Positions 23,841-31,041 of a stretch of 64,000 nt of DNA are shown here, piece after piece. Below the pieces are notes generated by a model. The model made no database searches. It saw nothing but the letters and a program-made list of their open reading frames with translations, and was not told where the DNA came from. Numbering within the stretch: the first letter of the stretch is position 1; each line of letters begins with the position of its first letter. The DNA lies in NCBI GenBank assembly GCA_052143535.1, contig JBKQSS010000066.1:124001-188000 (forward strand). Reading direction: 5' to 3'. The DNA is from JADGRA01 sp052143535. GTDB taxonomy: Bacteria > Myxococcota > Myxococcia > Myxococcales > Myxococcaceae. Both the position numbers and the translations under genes were made by a program.

Positions 23841-25616
23841 ATGCCAGACGCGCAAACCTCCCTCGTCCCCTCGACCGCGGCCGTTCCAGCCGCCACCAGC
23901 CTGGCCGGGCAGCTATTGGGGGAAATCCTCGTCGTCCTGGCGAAGCTCGATCGCGCCGCGCTCGCCGAAGCGCTCCAGGCGCAGTCCGACTCGGACCCCG
24001 GGCGCCTCGGCGAGCTCCTGGTGCAGCGACGGGCCGTCAGCCAGGAGGATGTTGCCCGAGCCCTGGCGGCGCAATTGGATTTACCGTTCGCTGCCCGCAT
24101 CAGCGTGGAGCACGTCGATGTGGAGCTCGCGCGGGCAGTGCCCATCAACTTCGCCAAACAGTCGCGGATGTTGCCACTGCGGCGCGAGGAGGGTTGCGTC
24201 GTCTTGGCGGTCGCCGATCCACTGGATACCACCGCACTCGACCATGCGCGGATGCTCCTCGGCGCCTCGCTGCGCCCAGTGGTGGCATCGGCCGACGCGA
24301 TTGTTGACGCCATCAACGTCGTCTACGACCGGGCGCTCAACGAAGCCGAGCAGCTGGTCGGCGAAATGGAGGCGCAGGACGACCTGGACTCGCTGGCTCA
24401 CGAGTTGGAGGAGCCGCAGGACCTCCTCGAGGCAGACGACGAAGCGCCCATCATCCGATTGGTCAACTCGCTCCTTTTTCGAGCGGCCAAGGAGCGGGCC
24501 AGCGACATCCACATTGAGCCGATGGAGCGGGAGCTCATCGTCCGCTTCCGAATCGACGGCGTGTTGCATGAAGTCATCCGCCCGCCCAAGCGCTATCAGA
24601 ACTCCATCGTTAGCCGCGTCAAGGTGATGGGGCAGCTCAACATTGCCGAGAAACGGCTCCCCCAGGACGGCCGAATCCGCATCAAGCTCGCTGGCCGCGA
24701 CATCGACATCCGTCTCTCGACCATTCCCAACGTTTACGGCGAGCGCATCGTGATGCGCCTCCTCGACAAGACCTCGACCCTGCTCGACCTGAGTGAGATT
24801 GGGATGGACCGCGCCATCCTGACCCAGGTGGAGCAGGTGATTCGCCGTTCTCACGGCATCATCCTGGTCACCGGGCCCACTGGCTCGGGAAAGACCACGA
24901 CGCTCTATGCGGCGCTGAGCATGATCAACACCCCCGACCTGAACATCCTCACGGTCGAGGACCCGGTGGAGTACCAGTTGCAAGGCATCAGCCAGATGGC
25001 CATCAACCCCAAGATTGGCCTCACCTTCGCCGCCGGGCTGCGGAGCTTCTTGCGACAGGACCCGGACGTCATCATGGTTGGTGAGATTCGCGACCGGGAC
25101 ACGGCTGAGATTGCCATCCAGGCCTCGCTCACCGGCCACCTCGTGTTCTCGACGGTACACACCAACGACTCTGCGGGAGCCGTGACCCGGCTGGTGGACA
25201 TGGGAGTCGAGCCATTCTTGGTTGCCAGCTCGCTGACCGCCATTCTTGCCCAACGCCTGGTGCGACGGTTGTGCACGGCCTGTCGAGAGGCCCACGTCCC
25301 GACAGCCGAGGAGCTGGCCGAGATAGGAATGACGCCGGAACAGGTAGTGCGCGCAGGAAACCCACCGGTTTACCGGGCAGCGGGTTGCGCCACCTGTGGT
25401 CAGAGCGGCTATCGCGGGCGAACTGGCATTTACGAGTTCCTCCCGGTCGATGACGACATCAGGACATTGGCCATCAAGAACGTCGACTCCAACACCATCA
25501 AGAAGCAGGCAGTGAAGCGTGGAATGACCACGCTCCTCGACGACGGCGCGCGGAAGGTGCTCGCCGGTGAAACAACCATTGCCGAGGTTCTCAGCGTCAC
25601 CCAGGAGGACCTGTAG
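23841..25616 (+). CDS. gspE: Type II secretion ATPase GspE
   Basis: 591 residues, the cytoplasmic hexameric ATPase. An N-terminal MshEN/T2SSE_N domain (LGEILVVLAKLDRAALAEALQAQ, LGELLVQRRAVSQEDVARALAAQL) is followed by the linker and CTE: DIHIEPMERELIVRFRIDGVLHE, Walker A GPTGSGKTTTLYAAL, the Asp box (NILTVEDPVEYQ), Walker B LRQDPDVIMVGEIRD and the His box (GHLVFSTVHTND). Near the C-terminus four Cys in two CxxC pairs (LCTAC and GCATCG) form the zinc-binding CM domain. Starts two bases after gspD; clearly co-transcribed and needed to drive pseudopilus assembly. Confidence 0.97.
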   Translation: MPDAQTSLVPSTAAVPAATSLAGQLLGEILVVLAKLDRAALAEALQAQSDSDPGRLGELLVQRRAVSQEDVARALAAQLDLPFAARISVEHVDVELARAVPINFAKQSRMLPLRREEGCVVLAVADPLDTTALDHARMLLGASLRPVVASADAIVDAINVVYDRALNEAEQLVGEMEAQDDLDSLAHELEEPQDLLEADDEAPIIRLVNSLLFRAAKERASDIHIEPMERELIVRFRIDGVLHEVIRPPKRYQNSIVSRVKVMGQLNIAEKRLPQDGRIRIKLAGRDIDIRLSTIPNVYGERIVMRLLDKTSTLLDLSEIGMDRAILTQVEQVIRRSHGIILVTGPTGSGKTTTLYAALSMINTPDLNILTVEDPVEYQLQGISQMAINPKIGLTFAAGLRSFLRQDPDVIMVGEIRDRDTAEIAIQASLTGHLVFSTVHTNDSAGAVTRLVDMGVEPFLVASSLTAILAQRLVRRLCTACREAHVPTAEELAEIGMTPEQVVRAGNPPVYRAAGCATCGQSGYRGRTGIYEFLPVDDDIRTLAIKNVDSNTIKKQAVKRGMTTLLDDGARKVLAGETTIAEVLSVTQEDL

Positions 25617-25628
25617 GGCGCCCAAGTC

Positions 25629-26867
25629 ATGCCGGTCTTCGAGTACAGGGGTCTCAGTGTCGCCGGGAAGCAAGTCACCGGCCTTCTGGAGGCCGACAGC
25701 AGCAAGTCGCTTCGAACGCAGCTGCGGAAGATGGACGTCTTTCTCACCGACGTCCTCGGGCAGTCGGAGGCGCGCACCGGTCGGAAAAATGCCGCCGACC
25801 GGCAAGTGCACTTCGGCCGCATGCTCCGCGGCCGAGTCACCACGGAAGACGTCGCCGTCATCACCCGTCAGCTCTCCACCCTGTTGCACGCCGGGGTGAC
25901 GCTTGTGGAAAGCCTCGCGGCGCTGGTCGATCAGACGGAGAAGGAGCGGTTGAAGCGCGTTCTTTCGGACGTGAAGCAGCGAGTCAATGAGGGGAGTTCG
26001 CTCGCCGACGCGCTCGGCCAGCATCCGCGAATCTTCGGGAACCTCTATGTCAATATGGTCCGCGCCGGCGAGGCGTCTGGAGCTCTGGACGCCGTGCTGG
26101 CCAGGCTTGCCGACTTCACCGAGGGACAGGCAAAACTGAAGCAGAAGCTCATCGGCACGCTCATCTACCCAGCCATCATGACGGTCATCGGTGGCGGAAT
26201 TCTGGTGATGCTGATGACAGTCGTCGTGCCAAAGGTGACGCGCATCTTCGAGACGATGCGTGCCACCTTGCCCTGGACGACTCGCTTGTTAATTTTCACC
26301 AGTAGCATCCTGTCGAGCTGGTGGTGGCTGATTATCCCCCTCGTGGTGGGTGGCTTCGTGGCGGCCGTGGCCTGGACCCGGAGTGCAAAGGGCCGCCCTC
26401 TTTTTGATGCCTGGATCCTCAAGCTTCCAGTGGCGGGGTCTTTACTCCGGATGCTGCTCGTCTCCCGCTTCAGCCGCACGCTGGCCACCCTTCTCAAGGC
26501 GGGCGTGCCCATGCTCACCGCCATGGACATCACCAAGAATGTCGTCACCAATACCGTGCTCGCCGGGGTGGTGGAAATGGCACGTGACGCCATTCGCGAG
26601 GGCGAGAGCATCGCCGGACCGCTCAAGCGCTCCGGCCAGTTTCCTCCCCTGGTTCACCACATGGTGGCAGTGGGCGAGCGCACGGGGCAGCTCGAGGAGA
26701 TGCTGCTCAACGTGGCCGACAGTTACGAGACCCAAGTCAACGTTCGGCTAGGCGCGCTGACGGCACTCCTCGAGCCCCTGATCATCGTCGCGATGGGTGC
26801 CATCATCGCCTTCGTCGCGTTCTCCATTCTGATGCCAATTCTTGAGCTCAACACCACCATCCGGTGA
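25629..26867 (+). CDS. gspF: Type II secretion inner-membrane platform protein GspF
   Basis: 412 residues. The N-terminal MPVFEYRGLSVAGKQVTGLLEADS and the two repeated GspF domains (VAVITRQLSTLLHAGVTLVESLAAL and FSRTLATLLKAGVPMLTAMDI) are characteristic, as are the membrane segments (LIYPAIMTVIGGGILVMLMTVVV, WWWLIIPLVVGGFVAAVAW, LLEPLIIVAMGAIIAFVAFSILMP). It anchors the GspE ATPase and the pseudopilus base. Starts 12 bases after gspE. The central Tyr/Trp-rich region SSWWW is typical. Normal length. Confidence 0.97.
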   Translation: MPVFEYRGLSVAGKQVTGLLEADSSKSLRTQLRKMDVFLTDVLGQSEARTGRKNAADRQVHFGRMLRGRVTTEDVAVITRQLSTLLHAGVTLVESLAALVDQTEKERLKRVLSDVKQRVNEGSSLADALGQHPRIFGNLYVNMVRAGEASGALDAVLARLADFTEGQAKLKQKLIGTLIYPAIMTVIGGGILVMLMTVVVPKVTRIFETMRATLPWTTRLLIFTSSILSSWWWLIIPLVVGGFVAAVAWTRSAKGRPLFDAWILKLPVAGSLLRMLLVSRFSRTLATLLKAGVPMLTAMDITKNVVTNTVLAGVVEMARDAIREGESIAGPLKRSGQFPPLVHHMVAVGERTGQLEEMLLNVADSYETQVNVRLGALTALLEPLIIVAMGAIIAFVAFSILMPILELNTTIR

Positions 26868-26884
26868 GGGAAGTAGCTAAGGCG

Positions 26885-27028
26885 ATGGACAGCAGTCTCG
26901 ATCGGTGGGTTCAGCGGGTCACAGCGGCGGCGGTGTTGGCGCTCGCCTTGGCTCTCATCGCGGTCGGTTTCAACTATTACGGCCACGGAGCCCATTCTAC
27001 CCCTGCGCAGAGGACGGAGGTTCGCTAG
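26885..27028 (+). CDS. Small single-pass membrane protein between gspF and gspG
   Basis: A 47-codon frame: MDSSLDRWVQRVTAA, then a strongly hydrophobic helix (AVLALALALIAVGFNYY), then GHGAHSTPAQRTEVR. The charge pattern suggests a short N-terminal cytoplasmic part and a periplasmic tail. The start ATG follows a TAAGG stretch, and the stop TAG directly abuts the gspG ATG (TAGATG), so it fits the operon exactly. It lacks a prepilin signal. It resembles no gsp protein I recognise; candidates are a small stabilising subunit of the GspF/GspLM platform or a decayed gene. Coding status rests on the membrane helix and junctions, not on homology. Confidence 0.6.
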   Translation: MDSSLDRWVQRVTAAAVLALALALIAVGFNYYGHGAHSTPAQRTEVR

Positions 27029-27442
27029 ATGCGACGACTTTCTTGGCAACGCCGAGGTTCGGTGCGCGGCATGACACTGATCGAGATCATGGTGGTCATC
27101 ACCATCATCGGGTTGATCGCCGCCGCCGTGACGGTGGCAGTCCTCCCACAGCTGCAGAAGGCGCAGATTGACCGCGCAAACCTGGACATCAAGAGCATCG
27201 AAGGCGCGCTCAAGCTCTACTACGCCAGAAAGGGCAACTACCCGGACACTGCCGTCGGGCTCAAAGGCCTGGTGGACCAGCAGATTCTGGACAAGGTGCC
27301 CCAGGACCCGTGGAACCACGACTACATCTACGTGCTGGAGCGCGGCAAGCCCATCATTACCAGTTACGGCCGAGACGGAGCCCCGGGCGGCGAGGGACCA
27401 GACGCTGACATCTCCAATCGTCCCGACCAGAAGCAACCATGA
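27029..27442 (+). CDS. gspG: Major pseudopilin GspG
   Basis: 137 residues. Prepilin leader MRRLSWQRRGSVRG cleaved before MTLIEIMVVITIIGL; Met replaces the usual Phe at +1 and Glu5 is present, as needed for assembly. The helix stalk continues into ALKLYYARKGNYPDTAVGLKGL, then PQDPWNHDYIYV and GRDGAPGGEGPDADISN, the Ca-binding loop that stabilises the major pseudopilin. Length and spacing are typical. Requires a prepilin peptidase (GspO/PilD), which is not encoded in this window. The stop overlaps an ATG that opens a 37-codon frame leading to gspH. Confidence 0.96.
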   Translation: MRRLSWQRRGSVRGMTLIEIMVVITIIGLIAAAVTVAVLPQLQKAQIDRANLDIKSIEGALKLYYARKGNYPDTAVGLKGLVDQQILDKVPQDPWNHDYIYVLERGKPIITSYGRDGAPGGEGPDADISNRPDQKQP

Positions 27443-27552
27443 CTGCTGAGACAGACCACGGCTGCAGGGCCTTCGTTTGCACTGTTGAGACGGACACCGG
27501 CCGACACCTGCACGCCCAGCTCCCGAGGACTGTCCAAACACTTTGCCCATGA
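27439..27552 (+). CDS. Possible 37-codon coupling ORF between gspG and gspH
   Basis: Reads MTAETDHGCRAFVCTVETD and on to TVQTLCP. Its ATG overlaps the gspG stop (ATGA) and its TGA overlaps the gspH ATG (ATGA), so ribosomes could pass from gspG to gspH without a free ribosome site. It contains an internal near-repeat, TAETDHG and TVETDTG, offset by exactly 13 codons (17 of 21 bases identical). Three Cys; no signal or membrane helix. It may be a genuine micropeptide, a pure translational bridge, or a chance frame in GC-rich spacer; the double overlap is the main argument. Confidence 0.4.
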   Translation: MTAETDHGCRAFVCTVETDTGRHLHAQLPRTVQTLCP

Positions 27553-28229
27553 GACGTCTCCGCCCCAGTGCTGGATTCACCTTGATTGAGGTGATGGTGG
27601 TCATTGCCATCGCCGCGATGCTTCTTGGCGCGGTGGTGGTGGGCATTGGCGCGCTCACCGGAGCACGGGCTCGCGCCACCCTCGGTGAGCTCGGTGGCGC
27701 GATGCGAGCCATGTACGACCGGGCTGCGCTCACAGGCCATACCTGCCGAATGGTGTTCGACCTACCGCCTGGCGACACGACTGGATTCACCTACCGCGCC
27801 GAGTGCGCGCCCCGCGCCGTCACCACCGGCGGCGACCGTGAGAAGGTGCTGAAGGACGACACCCAGGCGCGCGATGATGCTGCCAAGCGCGGCAACCGCG
27901 GAAGCTTCAACGCACGCAGCGGCTCCTCGCTGCTCGATGTCCTTTCTCGGGAGAAGGACCGAGTGGAGGCCGCGGCGAAGTTCTCGGTCTTCACCTCGCC
28001 AGAGGTTGAACCCCGACGCGTCTCCGGAGTGAAGCTCAGTGTCTGGACCCCGCACCAGCATCAACCCGCTCGAAGCGGCCTCGCCTACGTCTATTTCTTT
28101 CCCCAGGGCTCCGCGGAGCGCGCTCAGCTGACGGCGCGCCAGGGGAACAGCGTCTGGACGCTGACCGTGTCGCCGCTCACCGGCAACACCACGGTGGTGG
28201 ACGGCGAGCCGGCCATTCCCAAGTCATGA
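27549..28229 (+). CDS. gspH: Minor pseudopilin GspH
   Basis: 226 residues. Leader MRRLRPSAG is cleaved before FTLIEVMVVIAIAAMLLGAV with Glu5 present. The globular part is longer than usual for GspH (often about 150-190 residues) and contains a charged, Lys/Arg/Asp-rich insert (EKVLKDDTQARDDAAKRGNR) before the C-terminal strands (SGVKLSVWTP, GLAYVYFFPQG, VWTLTVSPLTGNTTVV). ATG 27549 was chosen over TTG 27543 because it gives the standard short leader. Stop overlaps gspI start in ATGA. The GspH call rests on position in the operon and pseudopilin form. Confidence 0.88.
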   Translation: MRRLRPSAGFTLIEVMVVIAIAAMLLGAVVVGIGALTGARARATLGELGGAMRAMYDRAALTGHTCRMVFDLPPGDTTGFTYRAECAPRAVTTGGDREKVLKDDTQARDDAAKRGNRGSFNARSGSSLLDVLSREKDRVEAAAKFSVFTSPEVEPRRVSGVKLSVWTPHQHQPARSGLAYVYFFPQGSAERAQLTARQGNSVWTLTVSPLTGNTTVVDGEPAIPKS

Positions 28230-29098
28230 AACAAGACGGCTTCACGCTTCTGGAAGTGGTTGTGGCGATGGCCATCCTCGGCCTCGCGCTGCTCGCCATC
28301 TTCGACCTCAACGCCGGGGCCGTGGCCAGCCACGCTTACGTGAAGCGCATCACCGTCGCCACCCAGCTTGCGCGCTCGAAGATGACCGACTTGGAACAGG
28401 AGCTCTACGACAAGGGCTTCGAGCTGGATGACGTCGAACGTTCGGGAGACTTCGCAGCTGAGGGCTGGAACGGGTTCACCTGGAAGGCGCGAATCCTGGC
28501 ACCGCACACGGCCGGCGTCAGCGCAGACAAGCTGCTGGAGGCTCTCTTCGCCCTGCCGCCCGGGGAGGGCGGCGGACTGGCCTCCCTCTTCGCCCTGGGC
28601 GGCGCAGACGGCGGCCTCTCGGGACTGGCCTCGGCCTTCTCAGGAGGAGTGAGCAACTCGCCGCTTCCCCCGGGCGCCACCGGCCCCTCCGGGACGCAAG
28701 CGCTCGGCCCATTCGCCAGCCTGGCCCAGACTCAAGTGACACAGCTTCTCGACCAAATCCGTCGGGGGGTGCGCGAGGTCCGTCTCACCGTCTCCTGGAA
28801 AGACGGGACACGGACCGAGTCGCTCGACGTTGTGACGCACGTGGTCTCCCTGCTCCAGGGCTCTGACCGAAATGGCACCCCGGGCGTGCCTTTGGGGACG
28901 GGCGGCACAGGTGCCGTGCCAGGAAGCCCCAGTGCTTCGGCCGGGGCAGCTGGAACGGGCTTTGGCGCTGGCGCAGCCGGGACGGGCTTCGGCGCCGGGA
29001 CCGGCGCCCGAAACCCGGTCTTCGGCACGCCCCAGGGGCCCCCGATTAATACCCAGCGCCCAGTGGGGCACTTCCAACCCTTCACCGTTGGAAAATAA
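28226..29098 (+). CDS. gspI: Minor pseudopilin GspI with large low-complexity insertions
   Basis: 290 residues, more than twice the usual GspI length (about 120-130). Leader MKQDG is cleaved before FTLLEVVVAMAILGLALLAI; the first 90 residues, and the REVRLTVSWKDGTRTESLDVVTHV strand pair near 190-215, are the normal GspI fold. Between them is a Gly/Ala/Ser-rich segment (about residues 105-170, e.g. GEGGGLASLFALGGADGGL), and after the fold comes a Gly-rich tail with the tandem unit AGTGFGAG. GspI nucleates the GspI-J-K pseudopilus tip. The insertions look like native flexible additions rather than frameshifts, since the family sequence resumes in frame. Confidence 0.88.
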   Translation: MKQDGFTLLEVVVAMAILGLALLAIFDLNAGAVASHAYVKRITVATQLARSKMTDLEQELYDKGFELDDVERSGDFAAEGWNGFTWKARILAPHTAGVSADKLLEALFALPPGEGGGLASLFALGGADGGLSGLASAFSGGVSNSPLPPGATGPSGTQALGPFASLAQTQVTQLLDQIRRGVREVRLTVSWKDGTRTESLDVVTHVVSLLQGSDRNGTPGVPLGTGGTGAVPGSPSASAGAAGTGFGAGAAGTGFGAGTGARNPVFGTPQGPPINTQRPVGHFQPFTVGK

Positions 29099-29100
29099 CC

Positions 29101-29769
29101 ATGGCTCGGCGCGGCTTCACACTTCTGGAAATCATCGTGGCGGTGGCCATCACCGCGATGATTGGGGTCACCATTGCCACGGCCTTCAGCAGCGGCTTTC
29201 GAGCCAAGGAGCTGGTGGAGGGCGAGGCTGAGCAATACCGGGGGCTGCGGACTTCGATGGACAGAATGGTGCGCGAGATTGGTGCTGCCTTCGTCAGCGA
29301 CCGATATGACCAGCGTCGTTACCGCGACCAAAACGACCGACCCACCAACTTCATCGGGACCCGCGAGAAACTGCTCTTTACCTCGCTCGCTCACCAGCGG
29401 CTCTATGCCGATGCCAAGGAATCCGACCAGATGGTGGTGGAGTACGAAGTGCGTGCCTCCACCAAGAAGGGCTCCCGAGCTCAGGACTTGATGCGCCGCG
29501 AGAACCCGAACCTCTATGGCGAAGACAAGATGGACCGCGGCGGAGTTGACGACGTACTGCTCGAGAACGTGAAGCGAGTGGAATTTTCCTACTGGGACTC
29601 GGACCAGAAGGACTGGGTCAACGAATGGGACACTCGCAAACTGGAGAAGAAGTCCATCCTGCCGACCCGGGTTCGCATCACCGTGGTGCGCGCTGACGAG
29701 AGCGGCCACGAGCAACGCTACACCACCGAGACACGCATCATGCTGAACACCGAGATTCCGAGATTCTGA
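29101..29769 (+). CDS. gspJ: Minor pseudopilin GspJ
   Basis: 222 residues. Leader MARRG is cleaved before FTLLEIIVAVAITAMIGVTI. The continuing helix and the LRTSMDRMVREIGAAFVSDRYD block are characteristic of GspJ, as is the YWDSDQKDWVNEWDT region late in the protein (compare W-x-x-x-W patterns in the family). It forms the pseudopilus tip complex with GspI and GspK. Starts 2 bases after the gspI stop and ends overlapping gspK by one base (TGATG). Confidence 0.92.
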   Translation: MARRGFTLLEIIVAVAITAMIGVTIATAFSSGFRAKELVEGEAEQYRGLRTSMDRMVREIGAAFVSDRYDQRRYRDQNDRPTNFIGTREKLLFTSLAHQRLYADAKESDQMVVEYEVRASTKKGSRAQDLMRRENPNLYGEDKMDRGGVDDVLLENVKRVEFSYWDSDQKDWVNEWDTRKLEKKSILPTRVRITVVRADESGHEQRYTTETRIMLNTEIPRF

Positions 29770-31034
29770 TGTCCAGACACCAAACACCGCAACGGGGCAT
29801 GGCCTTGCTAATCGTCGTTGTGTCCATCGCCATCTTGGCGACGGTCGCGGCGGAGTTCGCTTATAGCTCTCGGGTGGACTTGGAGCTGGCGACGCATCAG
29901 CGCGACGCCCTGCGCGCTGAATATCTCGCCCGCAGCGGTCTGGGCATGGCCCGACTTCTTTTGCAGTTCCAGAAGCAGCTCGATGTCTCGATGCAAACCC
30001 TGACCTCCAGCATTCCAGGTCTCGCTGGGGGCAGCTTCAATCTGCAGCTTTGGCGGATGGCGCATATCGACTGTCAGACGCTGGGCAGGTTTCTACCCGA
30101 CGGCGTAGACGCTGGCTTCGGAGCTCCGAAGAAAGCCACCGCTGACCCTCGCTTGGGCGACGGGCGGACATCTGCGCTGGGAACCGCTTTCATCGACTAT
30201 GGGAGCTTTCGCGGCTGTTACGGAAGCATCATCGAAGACGAGGAAGCGAAGTTAAACGTTAACCAGCTGGACAGCCTGCTGACGGCCGGTGCAGGCGCGG
30301 CCGCGGTGCAGCGGCTCTACTTGCTGCTTACCGACAAGCGCTTCGAGTTCGTCTTCGATCGCGAAGATGCCAACCATGTGAAGATCGCCGCGACCGACGC
30401 ACTCATCAACATCAAGGACTGGGCAGATTCGGACGACGTCGTCTCGGCACTCGCGGTGACCCCTGCCGGAGCCCAAGTGAGCGCCGGCTTCGCCGACGAG
30501 CCAGGTCTCTACAGCAAGTACCTTCCTCGTTACCGCCCGAAGAACGCATCGATGGACTCGTTGGACGAGCTGTATTTTGTCCACGGCATCGGCGACCGCT
30601 TCATGGCGGCGTTCGGTGACCGGCTGACCGTCTATCCTGACGTCAACGCACTGTTGAATGTAAACACCGATGACCCCATCGTCCTCGCCCTGGCAGTGCG
30701 CTCCGCGGCTGACCCAGCAAAGCCCGACGGGCGCCTCGCGGACCCAGTCTTCTTGGATAGTCTGGTGCAGAAGATTGCGGCTGCTCGCATTCTCAGCCCG
30801 ATGGGGATGACTGTCTCCGACTTCATCAACGTGCTGGTGCAATCAGGCATCGCCGTAAACCCGCAAATTACCAGCAACCTCCAAGCGAATTCGTTTCTCG
30901 GCGACCATACCAAGACATTCCGGGTAACGGCCACGGGCGAGGTCGGCGACGTGCAGCGCACAGTCACCGCGGTGGTCCGCATTACCCAACCCCAGGACGG
31001 GCTAGGCCGACTGCTGTACTGGAAGGTGGACTGA
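29769..31034 (+). CDS. gspK: Minor pseudopilin GspK
   Basis: 421 residues. Leader MSRHQTPQRG is cleaved before MALLIVVVSIAILATVAAEF; the lack of Glu5 is normal for GspK, which caps the pseudopilus. The large alpha-domain follows (SIIEDEEAKLNVNQLD, which carries the conserved D/E-E-x-x-x-L-N-V-N motif, then ALINIKDWADSDD) and later YPDVNALLNVNTDDP. These 'KLNVN' and 'IKDWADSDD' blocks are diagnostic. Longer than typical (about 320-340) but in one frame. One-base overlap with gspJ. Confidence 0.94.
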   Translation: MSRHQTPQRGMALLIVVVSIAILATVAAEFAYSSRVDLELATHQRDALRAEYLARSGLGMARLLLQFQKQLDVSMQTLTSSIPGLAGGSFNLQLWRMAHIDCQTLGRFLPDGVDAGFGAPKKATADPRLGDGRTSALGTAFIDYGSFRGCYGSIIEDEEAKLNVNQLDSLLTAGAGAAAVQRLYLLLTDKRFEFVFDREDANHVKIAATDALINIKDWADSDDVVSALAVTPAGAQVSAGFADEPGLYSKYLPRYRPKNASMDSLDELYFVHGIGDRFMAAFGDRLTVYPDVNALLNVNTDDPIVLALAVRSAADPAKPDGRLADPVFLDSLVQKIAAARILSPMGMTVSDFINVLVQSGIAVNPQITSNLQANSFLGDHTKTFRVTATGEVGDVQRTVTAVVRITQPQDGLGRLLYWKVD

Positions 31035-31041
31035 GTTTCCC

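Noticed and set aside
24081..26024. Long open frame (647 codons) on the minus strand opposite gspE and gspF
   Set aside because: It lies wholly opposite two strongly conserved genes and its translation is His/Gln/Asp-rich without domains, the usual mirror effect of GC-rich third positions.
28945..29010. Possible CRISPR or minisatellite because of repeated GGGACGGGCTTCGGCGC-like units
   Set aside because: Only two imperfect copies, in frame within gspI, with protein-level repeat AGTGFGAG; it is a coding tandem duplication.
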